NCBI GenBank assembly: GCA_900545135.1
Contig: UQXL01000013.1
Span: forward strand, 1-58,352
DNA: 58,352 nucleotides
Source: an uncultured Eubacteriales bacterium
GTDB lineage: Bacteria; Bacillota; Clostridia; Peptostreptococcales; Anaerovoracaceae
Reading direction: 5' to 3'
Of the stretch, positions 23,984 through 33,335 are shown piece by piece. Position 1 is the stretch's first letter, and each line of letters starts with the position of its first letter. Both the position numbers and the translations under genes were made by a program. The notes under the pieces are model-generated. The model was not told the DNA's origin and searched no databases. It was given only the letters and a program-made list of their open reading frames with translations.

Positions 23984-25756
23984 TCAAACGCCAACAGGAA
24001 GAGCATATTTGTCTTCGTATTCTTTCACCCGGTCAGTGAAATGGTCGGTGTCGTATTTTTTGATATTGTTGATATAGTGGTGAATATCGAACTGATCGTG
24101 TTTAGTTTCTATGGTGCACACGGCCAGATTGGAGCAGTGGTCAGCCACCCTTTCCAGATTGGTTATCAGATCCTGCAGGATAAAACCGAGCTCGATAGTG
24201 CATTTTCCTTTCTGCAGCCTTCTGACATGTCTGCTCTTGACCTCGGAATGTATGGCGTCTATCACTTCTTCGAGCGGCTCTACTCTGGCGGCCGCTTCTA
24301 CATCGGTCTCTTTGAACGATTCTATAGACATGCTGACTATATCTTTCACTGCTGTCATGAAAACATTCAGCTCTGCCTTAGCGTCATCTGAGAAACTGAG
24401 CTTCTTGTTATGCAGCTCCTGAGCCGTTTCTGCCACATTCATCGCGTGGTCAGATATGCGCTCCAGATCGCCTATGTTGTGGAGTATCATGGATATTTCC
24501 TTGCTTTCCGCGTTGGAAACATCCAGTCCTGAAAGCTTAACTATATATGCTCCGAGAGCGTCCTCGTATCTGTCTATCTTGGACTCCAGCTTGTCCACGT
24601 AATTGAACTTGTCTTCCTCGTATACGTTGAACAAATCCATGGCCGCTATTATGCTGTCTCTCGAAAGCTCGGCCATCTTATGGGAAACGGTCTTGCACTG
24701 CATCACAGCCACGGAAGGAGTCTCCATAAACCGCTCGTCCAGCAGCGTGAGAGTCTCGTCCTGAACTTTTTTCTTTTCAGCGGAATCCTTGACCAAGATA
24801 GTCGCCAGCTTCTCCAGCTGTTTGTAAAACGGCAGCAGAACGGCCGTAGAGGCTATATTGAATATACTGTGAACCATCGCCACGTTTTCAGGTCCTACTG
24901 TCGTATTCATGAAATCGAAGCTTACCAGCGCGTTGGCGGTATAGAAAACAGCGAGGAATAATACAGTTCCGATTATGTTAAAGGACAGATGGACTGCCGC
25001 CACCCTCTTGGCGTTTCTGTTGGCGCCTATGGCAGAAATTATCGCGGTGATACATGTTCCGATATTCTGTCCCATGATTATAGGAATTACAGTCGCGTAG
25101 CTGAGCGAGCCTGTCAGGCACAGCGCCTGCAGTATTCCCACGGAAGCAGACGAACTCTGTATGGCCGCTGTAAAGATAGTTCCCGCTGCAACTCCCAGAA
25201 CAGGGTTGGAGAACATGGTAAGTATGCTTACAAATTCAGGCACATCTCTGAGCGGTTCCACTGCGGAGCTCATTATATCCATACCGTACATCAGCACCGC
25301 GAATCCGATGAGCACGAAGCCTATATCCTTTTTCTTCTCACTCTTGCAGAACATTATAAATACGATCGCCAATGCTGCGAGTATAGGTGAAAAGGACATC
25401 GGCTTTAGCATCTGGATGAAGAAGCTGTCGCCCTCAAGACCGGTCAGGCTGAGCAGCCAGGCCGTAACGGTGGTACCTATATTGGCTCCCATTATCACAG
25501 GTATTACCTGGCGCAGTTTCATTATTCCTGAATTTACGAAACCGACCAGCATTACGGTGGTGGCCGATGAGCTCTGGATGACGGCCGTTACGGCGCAGCC
25601 CAACAGGACGCCTTTAGCCACGCTGGAAGTAAGGTTTTCCAGTATCTGTTCCAATTTGCTGCCCGAAGCTCTCGTAAGGCCGCTTCCCATGGTGTCCATA
25701 CCGAAAAGGAAGAGACACAGGCCGCCTATGAGCTGCAGGACGCCAAAAAAGTCCAT
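23984..25756 (-). CDS. Na/Pi cotransporter family protein with PhoU-like domain
   Basis: 590 residues from the ATG at 25754-25756 (AAAGGAGAATTTTTT upstream). The membrane half has two inverted repeats, each with the QSSS motif: VTAVIQSSSATTVML near residue 64 and TAAIQSSSASVGILQ near 200, typical of NptA/YjbB transporters. The C-terminal 230 residues are a helical PhoU-like domain (MILHNIGDLERISDHAMNV, LQDLITNLERVADHCSNLA). It imports or exports phosphate with sodium; direction is uncertain. Single-gene transcript bounded by a promoter and a terminator. Confidence 0.93.
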   Translation of the reverse strand: MDFFGVLQLIGGLCLFLFGMDTMGSGLTRASGSKLEQILENLTSSVAKGVLLGCAVTAVIQSSSATTVMLVGFVNSGIMKLRQVIPVIMGANIGTTVTAWLLSLTGLEGDSFFIQMLKPMSFSPILAALAIVFIMFCKSEKKKDIGFVLIGFAVLMYGMDIMSSAVEPLRDVPEFVSILTMFSNPVLGVAAGTIFTAAIQSSSASVGILQALCLTGSLSYATVIPIIMGQNIGTCITAIISAIGANRNAKRVAAVHLSFNIIGTVLFLAVFYTANALVSFDFMNTTVGPENVAMVHSIFNIASTAVLLPFYKQLEKLATILVKDSAEKKKVQDETLTLLDERFMETPSVAVMQCKTVSHKMAELSRDSIIAAMDLFNVYEEDKFNYVDKLESKIDRYEDALGAYIVKLSGLDVSNAESKEISMILHNIGDLERISDHAMNVAETAQELHNKKLSFSDDAKAELNVFMTAVKDIVSMSIESFKETDVEAAARVEPLEEVIDAIHSEVKSRHVRRLQKGKCTIELGFILQDLITNLERVADHCSNLAVCTIETKHDQFDIHHYINNIKKYDTDHFTDRVKEYEDKYALPVGV

Positions 25757-25804
25757 AAAAAATTCTCCTTTTTTATACATTTTTAATATCGTTTTTACAA
25801 AAAT

Positions 25805-25832
25805 ATTATAATGTATGTAAGGAGAATGTAAA
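25805..25832 (-). promoter_or_regulatory. Promoter of the Na/Pi cotransporter gene
   Basis: Minus-strand TTTACA (25827-25832), 16-bp spacer, TATAAT (25805-25810), about 50 bp before the ATG. Confidence 0.6.
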
Positions 25833-25853
25833 AGTTAAATCTATGTAAAATAT

Positions 25854-27260
25854 TTACCTTTGAACCGGCGTGAAAACGCAGTTTCCCAGAGCGTCCACGG
25901 TCTTTACCAATATGCGTTCGCCGCTGTTTTTAGGCCGCAGTTTTTCGCACTCCAGTATCAGCCGTCCCCTATCTCTGGAAAAAGACATCTCAGGTCTGAA
26001 CACCTTGCCGTCAAAGTCAAAGTCTATGCTCCAGTATTCGATCAGCGAAAGAGGGCTCTCATCAAGCAGTTTTTCTATCGCAGCTCTGTCTTTTTCGCTC
26101 AGCTCTTCCGGAAGCTTATATATTCTATAATCTTTCAAAGCTATTTTCAAAAGATCCCTGTCAGAAGCTGCAGTCCCGTCGCTGGTGATTTTAAATTCCG
26201 CGCGAAAACCTTGTGATTTCCCGGCAGTCTTTTCAATTGTATCCCATGAAAGTGCCTTTTCCTGCGCCACAGCCAAAGACGAATCCAGATTATATAATCG
26301 CTTTAAAGCCGCGGATACGGCCAGCTGACTTCCGTCGCAGCAAATCCACCGTCTGCCTGACTTTTCAGCCACAGCTCCCAGAGTACCGCTGCCGCAGAAA
26401 AAATCCGCGCACAGATCTCCCTCCTGCGTCGCGCTCTCTATTACGCGCTGCAGCAAAGCTTCCGGCTTCTGCGTAGCATAGCCTGTACGCTCCGAAGAAG
26501 TCCTGCCGACCATATCCACCTGCCAGACGTCTTTCATCGTCACCATGGTATACCAGCCCGTCTCGTCCCGGTATTCCTTTACGCCCTTGAAACGGTACGG
26601 CTTGAACTCTCTGTTGTATGATTTTTCTTTCGGCGGCGCGAAATAATATTTCTTAGTTTTACCGTAGACAAGAATAGTATCGTGCTTTCTGGCGAAATGG
26701 CGCTTGCTCGAGCCGCCCGACTTGTACTGCCATACTATTTCGTTGATGAAATTTTCTTCGCCGAAGATTTCATCTAAAAGCACTTTGACATAATGGACCA
26801 CATGCCAGTCGAGATGGACCCACAGCGTACCGTCCTCAGCCATCAGGTCTCTCATCATCAGCAGTCTCTTGCAGAGCATGGTCAGATAGCCTGCCATGTC
26901 TTTATGCCACACGTCATCATATGCCGGATGCTTAATGGCGGAAAGCTTTTTGCCGTCTGAGTCATAGAGGCTGATCACAGCGTCATAACTGGCTTTGCTG
27001 AAGAAGGGCGGATCAATGTAGATAAGCTTTATCTTGCCTGTCATGTTCTTTTCGTCAAGCAGATATTTCATAAAGCTGCAGTTATCCCCCAAGGCGAGCA
27101 GGTTTGTCCACGGCGCCTCTGCGCCTTTCATTTTTGCCTCTGCGCCTTCCTTTTTTTCGCCTCCTGCTTCCTCGGTGACGATGAAGCAGCCGGCTTTTGC
27201 CTCTTCGTATTCTCTTTTGCTGTCTTCAAGTATCTGTGAAAATCTGTCTATGAGACTCAT
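25854..27260 (-). CDS. Orphan site-specific DNA methyltransferase (beta class, Mod-like)
   Basis: 468 residues from ATG at 27260 (AGAGGT upstream). Catalytic motif IV LIYIDPPF (residues 80-86) precedes the SAM motif I ADFFCGSGTLGA, the order of beta-class amino-methyltransferases; DPPF and the neighbouring WHKDMAGYLTML region suggest N6-adenine (Type III Mod-like). A segment EAGGEKKEGAEAKMKGAEA near residue 31 looks like an in-frame expansion. The last ~130 residues are unusual and have no family I recognise. No restriction subunit lies beside it, so it may be regulatory or a leftover of a lost system. Confidence 0.88.
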   Translation of the reverse strand: MSLIDRFSQILEDSKREYEEAKAGCFIVTEEAGGEKKEGAEAKMKGAEAPWTNLLALGDNCSFMKYLLDEKNMTGKIKLIYIDPPFFSKASYDAVISLYDSDGKKLSAIKHPAYDDVWHKDMAGYLTMLCKRLLMMRDLMAEDGTLWVHLDWHVVHYVKVLLDEIFGEENFINEIVWQYKSGGSSKRHFARKHDTILVYGKTKKYYFAPPKEKSYNREFKPYRFKGVKEYRDETGWYTMVTMKDVWQVDMVGRTSSERTGYATQKPEALLQRVIESATQEGDLCADFFCGSGTLGAVAEKSGRRWICCDGSQLAVSAALKRLYNLDSSLAVAQEKALSWDTIEKTAGKSQGFRAEFKITSDGTAASDRDLLKIALKDYRIYKLPEELSEKDRAAIEKLLDESPLSLIEYWSIDFDFDGKVFRPEMSFSRDRGRLILECEKLRPKNSGERILVKTVDALGNCVFTPVQR

Positions 27261-27342
27261 CCGGCACCTCTTTTCTCTGCCATGTACCGTGCCCCGTTGA
27301 CACGCGCCGCGTCGCATTATCCCCCGGCAGTATCTCTTAGCA

Positions 27343-29058
27343 TTATCTCTCGGTATTGTAAGTCTTTATATCATCCCAGCTGTCGTTTATTTCTTTCATC
27401 GCCAGATTACGCTTGATTTTCTGCGTAGTGGTCTTTACCATAGGCGTGTCGCTTAAAATAAAGTGGTTTATATATTTATACACCGGAAGAGTATTGTTTA
27501 TATCTCTCAGGTCTGTGGAAACCTGCTGCGCCAGCTGTTCCTCCGTTATTCCGTGCTCCTCCAGATATTCAGGGCTGTAGACTATCTTGCACCAGAGCAC
27601 CAGCTCGTTGTGCTTTTCTCTGGTGAATATCATGCTCTCCGTCACGTAAGGAAGCTTTTCTATCAGACTCTCTATTTCTTCCGGGAAGATATTTTTACCG
27701 TTTTTCATCACGATAACGTTCTTCTTTCTTCCGCATATCCACAAGTTTCCCTTGGCGTCTATGCGGCCCAGGTCGCCGGTAAAGAACCAACCGTCCTTGA
27801 GGACTTCGTCGGTTTCCTTCTGCTGATGGAGGTATCCTTGCATCACATTAGGACCCCAGGCTACGATCTCTCCGATACCGTTGCTGTCCGGGTTGTCTAT
27901 ATATATCCTGACGCTCTTCATCGGTGTTCCGACAGATCCGGCACACAAGTTCCAAGGTCTTTCGGCAGTGAGCACCGGAGACGTTTCCGTCAGGCCGTAG
28001 CCCTGTATGGTAGAAATGCCGAAGTTGTTAAGGCCCTCCGCCACTTCCTTTGAAAGGGAGGCGGCTCCGCATATTATCAGTCTCAGATGTCCGCCCAGTT
28101 TGTTGATTATTTCTGCGAAAATCCTTCTTCTCTGGTGAATTCCTATCTTATCCAGCATGGAAGCCAGCTTGAGCCCGGTGTTGACCTTGCCCATCATGCC
28201 TTGCTTTTCCACCTGCTTCATGATCTTATTATATAGATTTTCTACTATGAGCGGAACTCCCACGAATACGGTCACTCCGTACTCTTCCAGATTCTTGGCC
28301 ACATATTTCAGTCCGTCGCAGAATACGTTGGCGGCGGCTGATGAAAGGAACACCAGGCAGCCTACCAGGCCGAAGCTGTGATGGAAAGGCAGGAAAGCCA
28401 TGTTAACGTCGTTAGGATAGAATATCTTCATCTGCAGCATATCAGTAATGTTGGAGGCAATGTTGTCGTGGCTCAGCATTACTACCTTGGAAGTGCTGGT
28501 GGTTCCTGAGGTAAAGAGGAAAACCGCCAGGTCGCTTCTGTTTACAGGCCTGTCGAGATAGCTCCTGTCGCCTGCCGTCATCTTGATATTTCCGGCAGTC
28601 CTCATCTCGTCCAGGTCGTTTTCCTCGCCCGTTATTCTGAAGAGCTCCAGTTCCTGGGAGCACTGCTGTTTTATCTTAGCTACCAGTTCTCTGTGTTTAT
28701 CATCATAGAATAAAGCCTTTATATCGCTTCTTTCCACGCACTGAGCCAGCTCTTCGGCAGTCAGCCCCTTGTCGAAAGGCACGGCGATATTTCCTCCGCA
28801 AACGATGGAAAGGAAGCAGTTGAACCATTCGTAGGAATTTTCCCCTATTATTCCCATTCTCTTGCCGTCGAAGTTTCTGGCTGAGAGTTCTGTTCCCAAA
28901 GATTCCACATGTTTCATCATCTGAATAAAGGTTATAGTCTTGATTTCTCCGTCAACCTTTACCTTGAAGGCGGCGTTGGTAGGATAGGCCTCCTTGGCTT
29001 TGTACATCAAATCCTTTATGGTCTCCCCGTTGTTTAGAAATGATTGAACCTTTTTCAT
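27343..29058 (-). CDS. AMP-forming acyl-CoA ligase (long-chain type)
   Basis: 571 residues, ANL superfamily. The P-loop-like motif is FLFTSGTTSTSKVVMLSHDN (about residues 185-204), the A5 motif GYGLTETSPVLTA, A8 region DGWFFTGDLGRIDAKGNLWI and A10 lysine in KTTTQKIKRNLA are present. It activates a carboxylic acid, most likely a fatty acid, as acyl-AMP and then acyl-CoA; chain length cannot be read. It stands alone between a methyltransferase and the YgiQ gene, all on the minus strand. Confidence 0.92.
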   Translation of the reverse strand: MKKVQSFLNNGETIKDLMYKAKEAYPTNAAFKVKVDGEIKTITFIQMMKHVESLGTELSARNFDGKRMGIIGENSYEWFNCFLSIVCGGNIAVPFDKGLTAEELAQCVERSDIKALFYDDKHRELVAKIKQQCSQELELFRITGEENDLDEMRTAGNIKMTAGDRSYLDRPVNRSDLAVFLFTSGTTSTSKVVMLSHDNIASNITDMLQMKIFYPNDVNMAFLPFHHSFGLVGCLVFLSSAAANVFCDGLKYVAKNLEEYGVTVFVGVPLIVENLYNKIMKQVEKQGMMGKVNTGLKLASMLDKIGIHQRRRIFAEIINKLGGHLRLIICGAASLSKEVAEGLNNFGISTIQGYGLTETSPVLTAERPWNLCAGSVGTPMKSVRIYIDNPDSNGIGEIVAWGPNVMQGYLHQQKETDEVLKDGWFFTGDLGRIDAKGNLWICGRKKNVIVMKNGKNIFPEEIESLIEKLPYVTESMIFTREKHNELVLWCKIVYSPEYLEEHGITEEQLAQQVSTDLRDINNTLPVYKYINHFILSDTPMVKTTTQKIKRNLAMKEINDSWDDIKTYNTER

Positions 29059-29127
29059 ATATCTGTCTCCTCGTTTTTACTTAGTAAGCCATCTAGTAAT
29101 TTTTACTATGTCATTCGTTATTATATA

Positions 29128-30927
29128 CTACATTCGCTTATTTTTGTGATGTTTTTGTGAAGTAAGCAGATAAAACAAGTCACTTCTTCCAATTTTTTCA
29201 AGAGCTTTTTTGACCGTTTCCCTGTTTTCCCTCTTGTGGAAATGCAGCAGCGCTCTCTGCATTTTCTTCTCCTCCATAGTCCTGGCCACATAGACTTTTT
29301 TCATGGTCAGCGGGTCAATACCCGTATAATACATGCATGTTGCCAGAGTTCCCGGGGTGGGATAAAAGTCCTGCACCTGATCGGGCACGAAGCCGTAATC
29401 CTTTAAGAACAGCGCCAGCTCCGCGCCGTCCTCCAGCCTGCTGCCCGGGTGGCTGGATATGAGGTAAGGTATCAGATACTGCTTCAGTCCCAGCTTCTCA
29501 TTGGCCTTCTTGTATTTTTGCACAAATCTTATGAAACTATCCTTTGATGGTTTGTGCATACAGGCCAGCACCGCGTCAGATATGTGTTCGGGAGCGACCT
29601 TGAGGGTTCCGCTCACGTGATTTTTGCACAATTCTTCTATATATTGATCGCACTTCTCGTCGGCCAGCAGATAATCGTATCTTATTCCCGACCTTATGAA
29701 TACCTTCTTGACGCCGGGCAGCTGTCTGACCGACCGCAGGATATCGAAATATTCGCCGTGATCTGGTCTGATGGCTGAGCATACTTTAGGGTAAAGGCAG
29801 TCCTTATGGCTGCAGACTCCTGATTTGAGCTGCTTGGCGCAGGCAGGGCCTCTGAAGTTTGCTGTAGGTCCTCCCACATCATGGATATATCCTTTAAAGT
29901 CCTTTCTCTTCGTCAGCTTCTCGGCTTCCGCCACTATGGCTTCTTTGCTCCTGCCTCGCACCTGCCTGCCCTGATGATAAGTTATGGCGCAGAAGCTGCA
30001 TCCGCCGAAGCAGCCTCTGGAGCTGACTATGCTGAACTTTACTTCTTCAAAGGCAGGGATGCCGCCTGCCTCCATATAGCTTGGGTGAGGCTCATTCTCA
30101 AATGGAAGCCGATAAACGTCGTCCAGTTCCTCCTGTGAAAGCGGCGGCTGCGGAGGGTTCTGCATCAGCCACACTGTGTCCGAATATTTTTCCGCCAGCC
30201 CTTTCGCCGTTACAGAGTCGTTATTCTCGTATTGGCTGCGAAAGCTTTCGGCGTATTTTCGCTTGTCACTGTTAATCTGCGCAAATTCCGGCAATATTAT
30301 CCAGTCATCGCCTGACGGAGCTTTCCTTCCTTTCCAGCAGGTTCCTCTAATCCAGGTGATATCCTTGATATCTATCCCGGAATCAAGAGCGTCGGCGATT
30401 TCGACTACAGCCCTTTCGCCCATGCCGTAGATGAGCAGGTCGGCTTTGGAATCGAGCAGTACAGACCGTCTGATCTTATCGCTCCAATAGTCGTAATGGC
30501 CCAGCCTCCTGAGGCTGGCTTCTATGCCTCCAATTATTACGGGAACTCCCTTATAAGCTTCTCTGGCTCTGTTGGCATATACCGTAAGAGCTCTGTCCGG
30601 CCGTCCTCCGGCTTTGCCTCCCGGCGCATATTCGTCTTTTTTCCTCTTATTCTTGAACACTGAATAATTGTTGACCATGGAATCGACTACGCCGCTGTTT
30701 ATGAGAAAGCCCAGCCTCGGCCTGCCGAAGCGTTTGAAATCGTCGGCTGACTTATAGTCAGGTCTGGCAAGTATGACCACCTTATAGCCGCGGCTTTCAA
30801 GGACGCGGGCTATTATGGCCGTGCCGAAAGAATGGTGGTCCACATAAGCATCTCCCGTTACGAGAACGAAGTCTGCCTGCTGCCATCCCCTGTCATTCAT
30901 CTCTTCTCTTGTCACAGGTAAAAACAT
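29128..30927 (-). CDS. YgiQ-family radical SAM protein
   Basis: 599 residues, the full length of the UPF0313/YgiQ family. The radical SAM cluster motif is RGCFGGCSFCAI, Cys306, Cys310 and Cys313 (CxxxCxxC). Upstream lie the B12-binding-like N-terminal domain (GDAYVDHHSFGTAIIARVL) and GGIEASLRRLGHYDYW; downstream the extra cysteine cluster CAKQLKSGVCSHKDCLYPKVC, a family hallmark. An iron-sulfur SAM enzyme whose reaction is still undefined. Ribosome binding site is GGAAGAGGGA. Confidence 0.93.
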   Translation of the reverse strand: MFLPVTREEMNDRGWQQADFVLVTGDAYVDHHSFGTAIIARVLESRGYKVVILARPDYKSADDFKRFGRPRLGFLINSGVVDSMVNNYSVFKNKRKKDEYAPGGKAGGRPDRALTVYANRAREAYKGVPVIIGGIEASLRRLGHYDYWSDKIRRSVLLDSKADLLIYGMGERAVVEIADALDSGIDIKDITWIRGTCWKGRKAPSGDDWIILPEFAQINSDKRKYAESFRSQYENNDSVTAKGLAEKYSDTVWLMQNPPQPPLSQEELDDVYRLPFENEPHPSYMEAGGIPAFEEVKFSIVSSRGCFGGCSFCAITYHQGRQVRGRSKEAIVAEAEKLTKRKDFKGYIHDVGGPTANFRGPACAKQLKSGVCSHKDCLYPKVCSAIRPDHGEYFDILRSVRQLPGVKKVFIRSGIRYDYLLADEKCDQYIEELCKNHVSGTLKVAPEHISDAVLACMHKPSKDSFIRFVQKYKKANEKLGLKQYLIPYLISSHPGSRLEDGAELALFLKDYGFVPDQVQDFYPTPGTLATCMYYTGIDPLTMKKVYVARTMEEKKMQRALLHFHKRENRETVKKALEKIGRSDLFYLLTSQKHHKNKRM

Positions 30928-30982
30928 AAAATCCCTCTTCCTAAATTTTGTCCGGCTTAATAAATTTTCTCCTGTCTCCGCT

Positions 30983-31014
30983 AAAAAGGGTACGAGAAGT
31001 CCCGTACCCCTTTT
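30983..31014 (-). terminator. Terminator of the nucleoside ABC operon
   Basis: AAAAGGGTACG and CGTACCCCTTTT form a strong stem around AGAAGTC; on the minus strand it ends in CCCTTTTT, about 70 bp after the last permease stop. Confidence 0.88.
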
Positions 31015-31086
31015 ATATTTTCATTTTTATCCGCGTTTATCTCTTCCGCGCTTTTATCTTTTCCCTATCTCTGCTTTATTTCTTTC

Positions 31087-32097
31087 CTATCTCTGTCCTT
31101 TGTCATAAGGAATTCCCTCAGCCTTAGGCACTCTCGAGTTCTTGGACGTAAACGCCAGAACGATGAGTGTTATAAGATAAGGAAGCAGTCTGTATACGTA
31201 AGGGCTGACGCCGATCTCTGCCAGCATGTACACACCGTCTCCGTTGATGTCCAGACTTGTGTAAGTCGCAGATATGCACTTGAACAATCCGAAGAGGATT
31301 CCTCCGAGAGCGACGGTAAGCGGTTTCCAGTTACCGAATATCATAACTGCCAGGGCAAGGAAGCCGTATCCGGCCACTTCGCCTGTAGAAGCGCAGTTGG
31401 CAGTGGTAAGCGCATAGGTGAATCCGCCCATGCCTGCCAGGGCTCCCGAAATGGTTACGCCAGCGTACCTCATCTTATATACGTTGATTCCCAGGGAATC
31501 TGCCGCATGAGGGTTTTCTCCGCAGGACCTCAGTCTCAGTCCGAACTTTGTCTTATAAAGTATGATAGACAATATCACAAAGACCGCCAGGCATATATAA
31601 GTCGTCAGATACACCTTGTTGAGCAGAAGATTTCCTATGAAGCCGAAATCATGGTCTCTCGGAAGTCCGAAGGTGCTAGGCTTTATCATAAACCAGCCGG
31701 CTGCGTCTCCTGTGAACATTCTCATGGCGTTCTGCTGTGAGATCAGGTTGATGAGGAACAGAACCAGTGCAGGAGCCAGCATGTTCAGAGCAGTACCGCC
31801 TATGGTCTGGTCCGCTTTCAGATTGATAGCGGAAAAGGACAGCAGCAGTGAGAATATGGCGCCGAAAATGGACGCCGCAATCAAAGCCAGCAGCATCAGC
31901 AGCTGCCCCTGTTCCTGGGTAAACACCTGATTTTCCTGCATTATTCTTACGAACAGAACTCCTATGAACGCTCCGAAGATCATGATACCTTCAAGAGCCA
32001 GGTTAATAACGCCGCTTCGCTCGGCAAAGATTCCTGCCAGCGCGACGATCATCAGAGGAACAGCATACAGCATAGTCTGTTGAATCAAAAATACCAT
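31087..32097 (-). CDS. BMP-type nucleoside ABC transporter permease 2
   Basis: 336 residues, BPD_transp_2 family, like NupQ/YufQ. Eight to ten hydrophobic segments; the motif GVINLALEGIMIFGAFIGV (about residues 27-45) and LRSCGENPHAADSLGINV are characteristic of nucleoside/simple-sugar permeases. It overlaps permease 1 by one base and ends the operon. With permease 1 it forms the heterodimeric channel for nucleosides. Confidence 0.94.
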   Translation of the reverse strand: MVFLIQQTMLYAVPLMIVALAGIFAERSGVINLALEGIMIFGAFIGVLFVRIMQENQVFTQEQGQLLMLLALIAASIFGAIFSLLLSFSAINLKADQTIGGTALNMLAPALVLFLINLISQQNAMRMFTGDAAGWFMIKPSTFGLPRDHDFGFIGNLLLNKVYLTTYICLAVFVILSIILYKTKFGLRLRSCGENPHAADSLGINVYKMRYAGVTISGALAGMGGFTYALTTANCASTGEVAGYGFLALAVMIFGNWKPLTVALGGILFGLFKCISATYTSLDINGDGVYMLAEIGVSPYVYRLLPYLITLIVLAFTSKNSRVPKAEGIPYDKGQR

Positions 32098-33335
32098 TAC
32101 TCGTTTCCTCCTTCCTTATCTTCGGCAGCTGCACTGCTTTCAGATACAGCCTCTTCTTTCTTTTTGCCTCTCTTGTTGAGCAGCATCTTTATCAGCATTG
32201 CGAAAGCGCTGAGGTAAACTATAGAAGCTATGATTATATCGGTAACATACTCGTTGTAAGCAGTGAGAGTCTTGAGCTGCATACCGGCTATGTTAAGCAT
32301 CGACATGAAGCAGCCTGTAAAGATTACTCCTATCGGATGGTTGGAAGCCAGCAGCGCTACCGGTATGCCGTTGAATCCTTCGTCAGGGAGCATCTGGTAG
32401 GTGGACCAGAAGAACTCAGTATGTCCCGACAGGTAATACAACGACGCTCCGGCCGCCGAAAGAGCTCCGGCTATTGCCATCGAAAGTACGATGCTCCTTT
32501 TATCGTTGATTCCGGCATATCTGGCTGCATGGCGGTTGCTTCCGCAGGCCTTGAGCTGATAGCCGAAAGTGGTCTTTGTCATGATTATATATATTACTAT
32601 AGCGATCAGAATTGCGATCACTATTCCGCCCGTCACCTGCGAGCCCGGGAACAGCTTGTCCAGTCCGAAGTCAAATGTCTCCACTCCGTTGGAAGACGTA
32701 GGCTTGATGTAACCTACCTTTCCTCCCTCTTCTGCATTTTTAAGCTCGTCCCGCACTTCAAAGAACCATGTCACCAGATTGGCGGCTATCCAGTTGGTCA
32801 TTATACAGGTGATTACTTCGTTGATATTGAGGAACGCTTTCAAAAGGCCAGGGATGCAGCCCCATATGGCTCCGGCTACCATTCCGCCGAGGAAGGCCAG
32901 TATCCAGACTATCCAGGCCGGAATCGTCTCGGTCGGCATTGTCAGCGCTATATACAGCGTAGCAGTCGTTCCCATCAGATACTGTCCCGGCGCGCCGATG
33001 TTGAACAGACCTGTTCTAAAAGCTACGGCAACGGAAAGTCCCGTCATTATCAGCGGAGTTCCTCTGAAGAGCATGTTGCCCATGTTGACAGGGTTGAAGC
33101 CAAAAGTAAGTGCTCCCGCTTCTCGTCCCGTGCTGAAAAGTCCGAGGAATACCAGCTTAACGCCCTCAAATATTCCGTTGGTGGTTATGCCTTCTTTTGT
33201 AAGTCCTACTATGATTACGATAAGAGTTCCGACCACCATGCCGATGAGGATGGAAATAATCGCTGAAAGTATACTCTTGAAAGCATCTGTGGAATAATAT
33301 TTCTGTTTTCCGGTATCAGGATTCAGCTTATACAT
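32097..33335 (-). CDS. BMP-type nucleoside ABC transporter permease 1
   Basis: 412 residues from ATG at 33335, which overlaps the ATPase stop by 8 bp and is preceded by GGAGGTGG. Like NupP/YufP: AGALTFGFNPVNMGNMLFRG, then LFNIGAPGQYLMG and LKACGSNRHAARYAGIN, the conserved EAA-like loop. The N-terminus has a first membrane helix and the C-terminus a Lys/Glu-rich tail (KKKEEAVSESSAAAEDKE). A larger loop between helices (WFFEVRDELKNAEEGGKVG) is probably outside the cell. Confidence 0.93.
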   Translation of the reverse strand: MYKLNPDTGKQKYYSTDAFKSILSAIISILIGMVVGTLIVIIVGLTKEGITTNGIFEGVKLVFLGLFSTGREAGALTFGFNPVNMGNMLFRGTPLIMTGLSVAVAFRTGLFNIGAPGQYLMGTTATLYIALTMPTETIPAWIVWILAFLGGMVAGAIWGCIPGLLKAFLNINEVITCIMTNWIAANLVTWFFEVRDELKNAEEGGKVGYIKPTSSNGVETFDFGLDKLFPGSQVTGGIVIAILIAIVIYIIMTKTTFGYQLKACGSNRHAARYAGINDKRSIVLSMAIAGALSAAGASLYYLSGHTEFFWSTYQMLPDEGFNGIPVALLASNHPIGVIFTGCFMSMLNIAGMQLKTLTAYNEYVTDIIIASIVYLSAFAMLIKMLLNKRGKKKEEAVSESSAAAEDKEGGNE

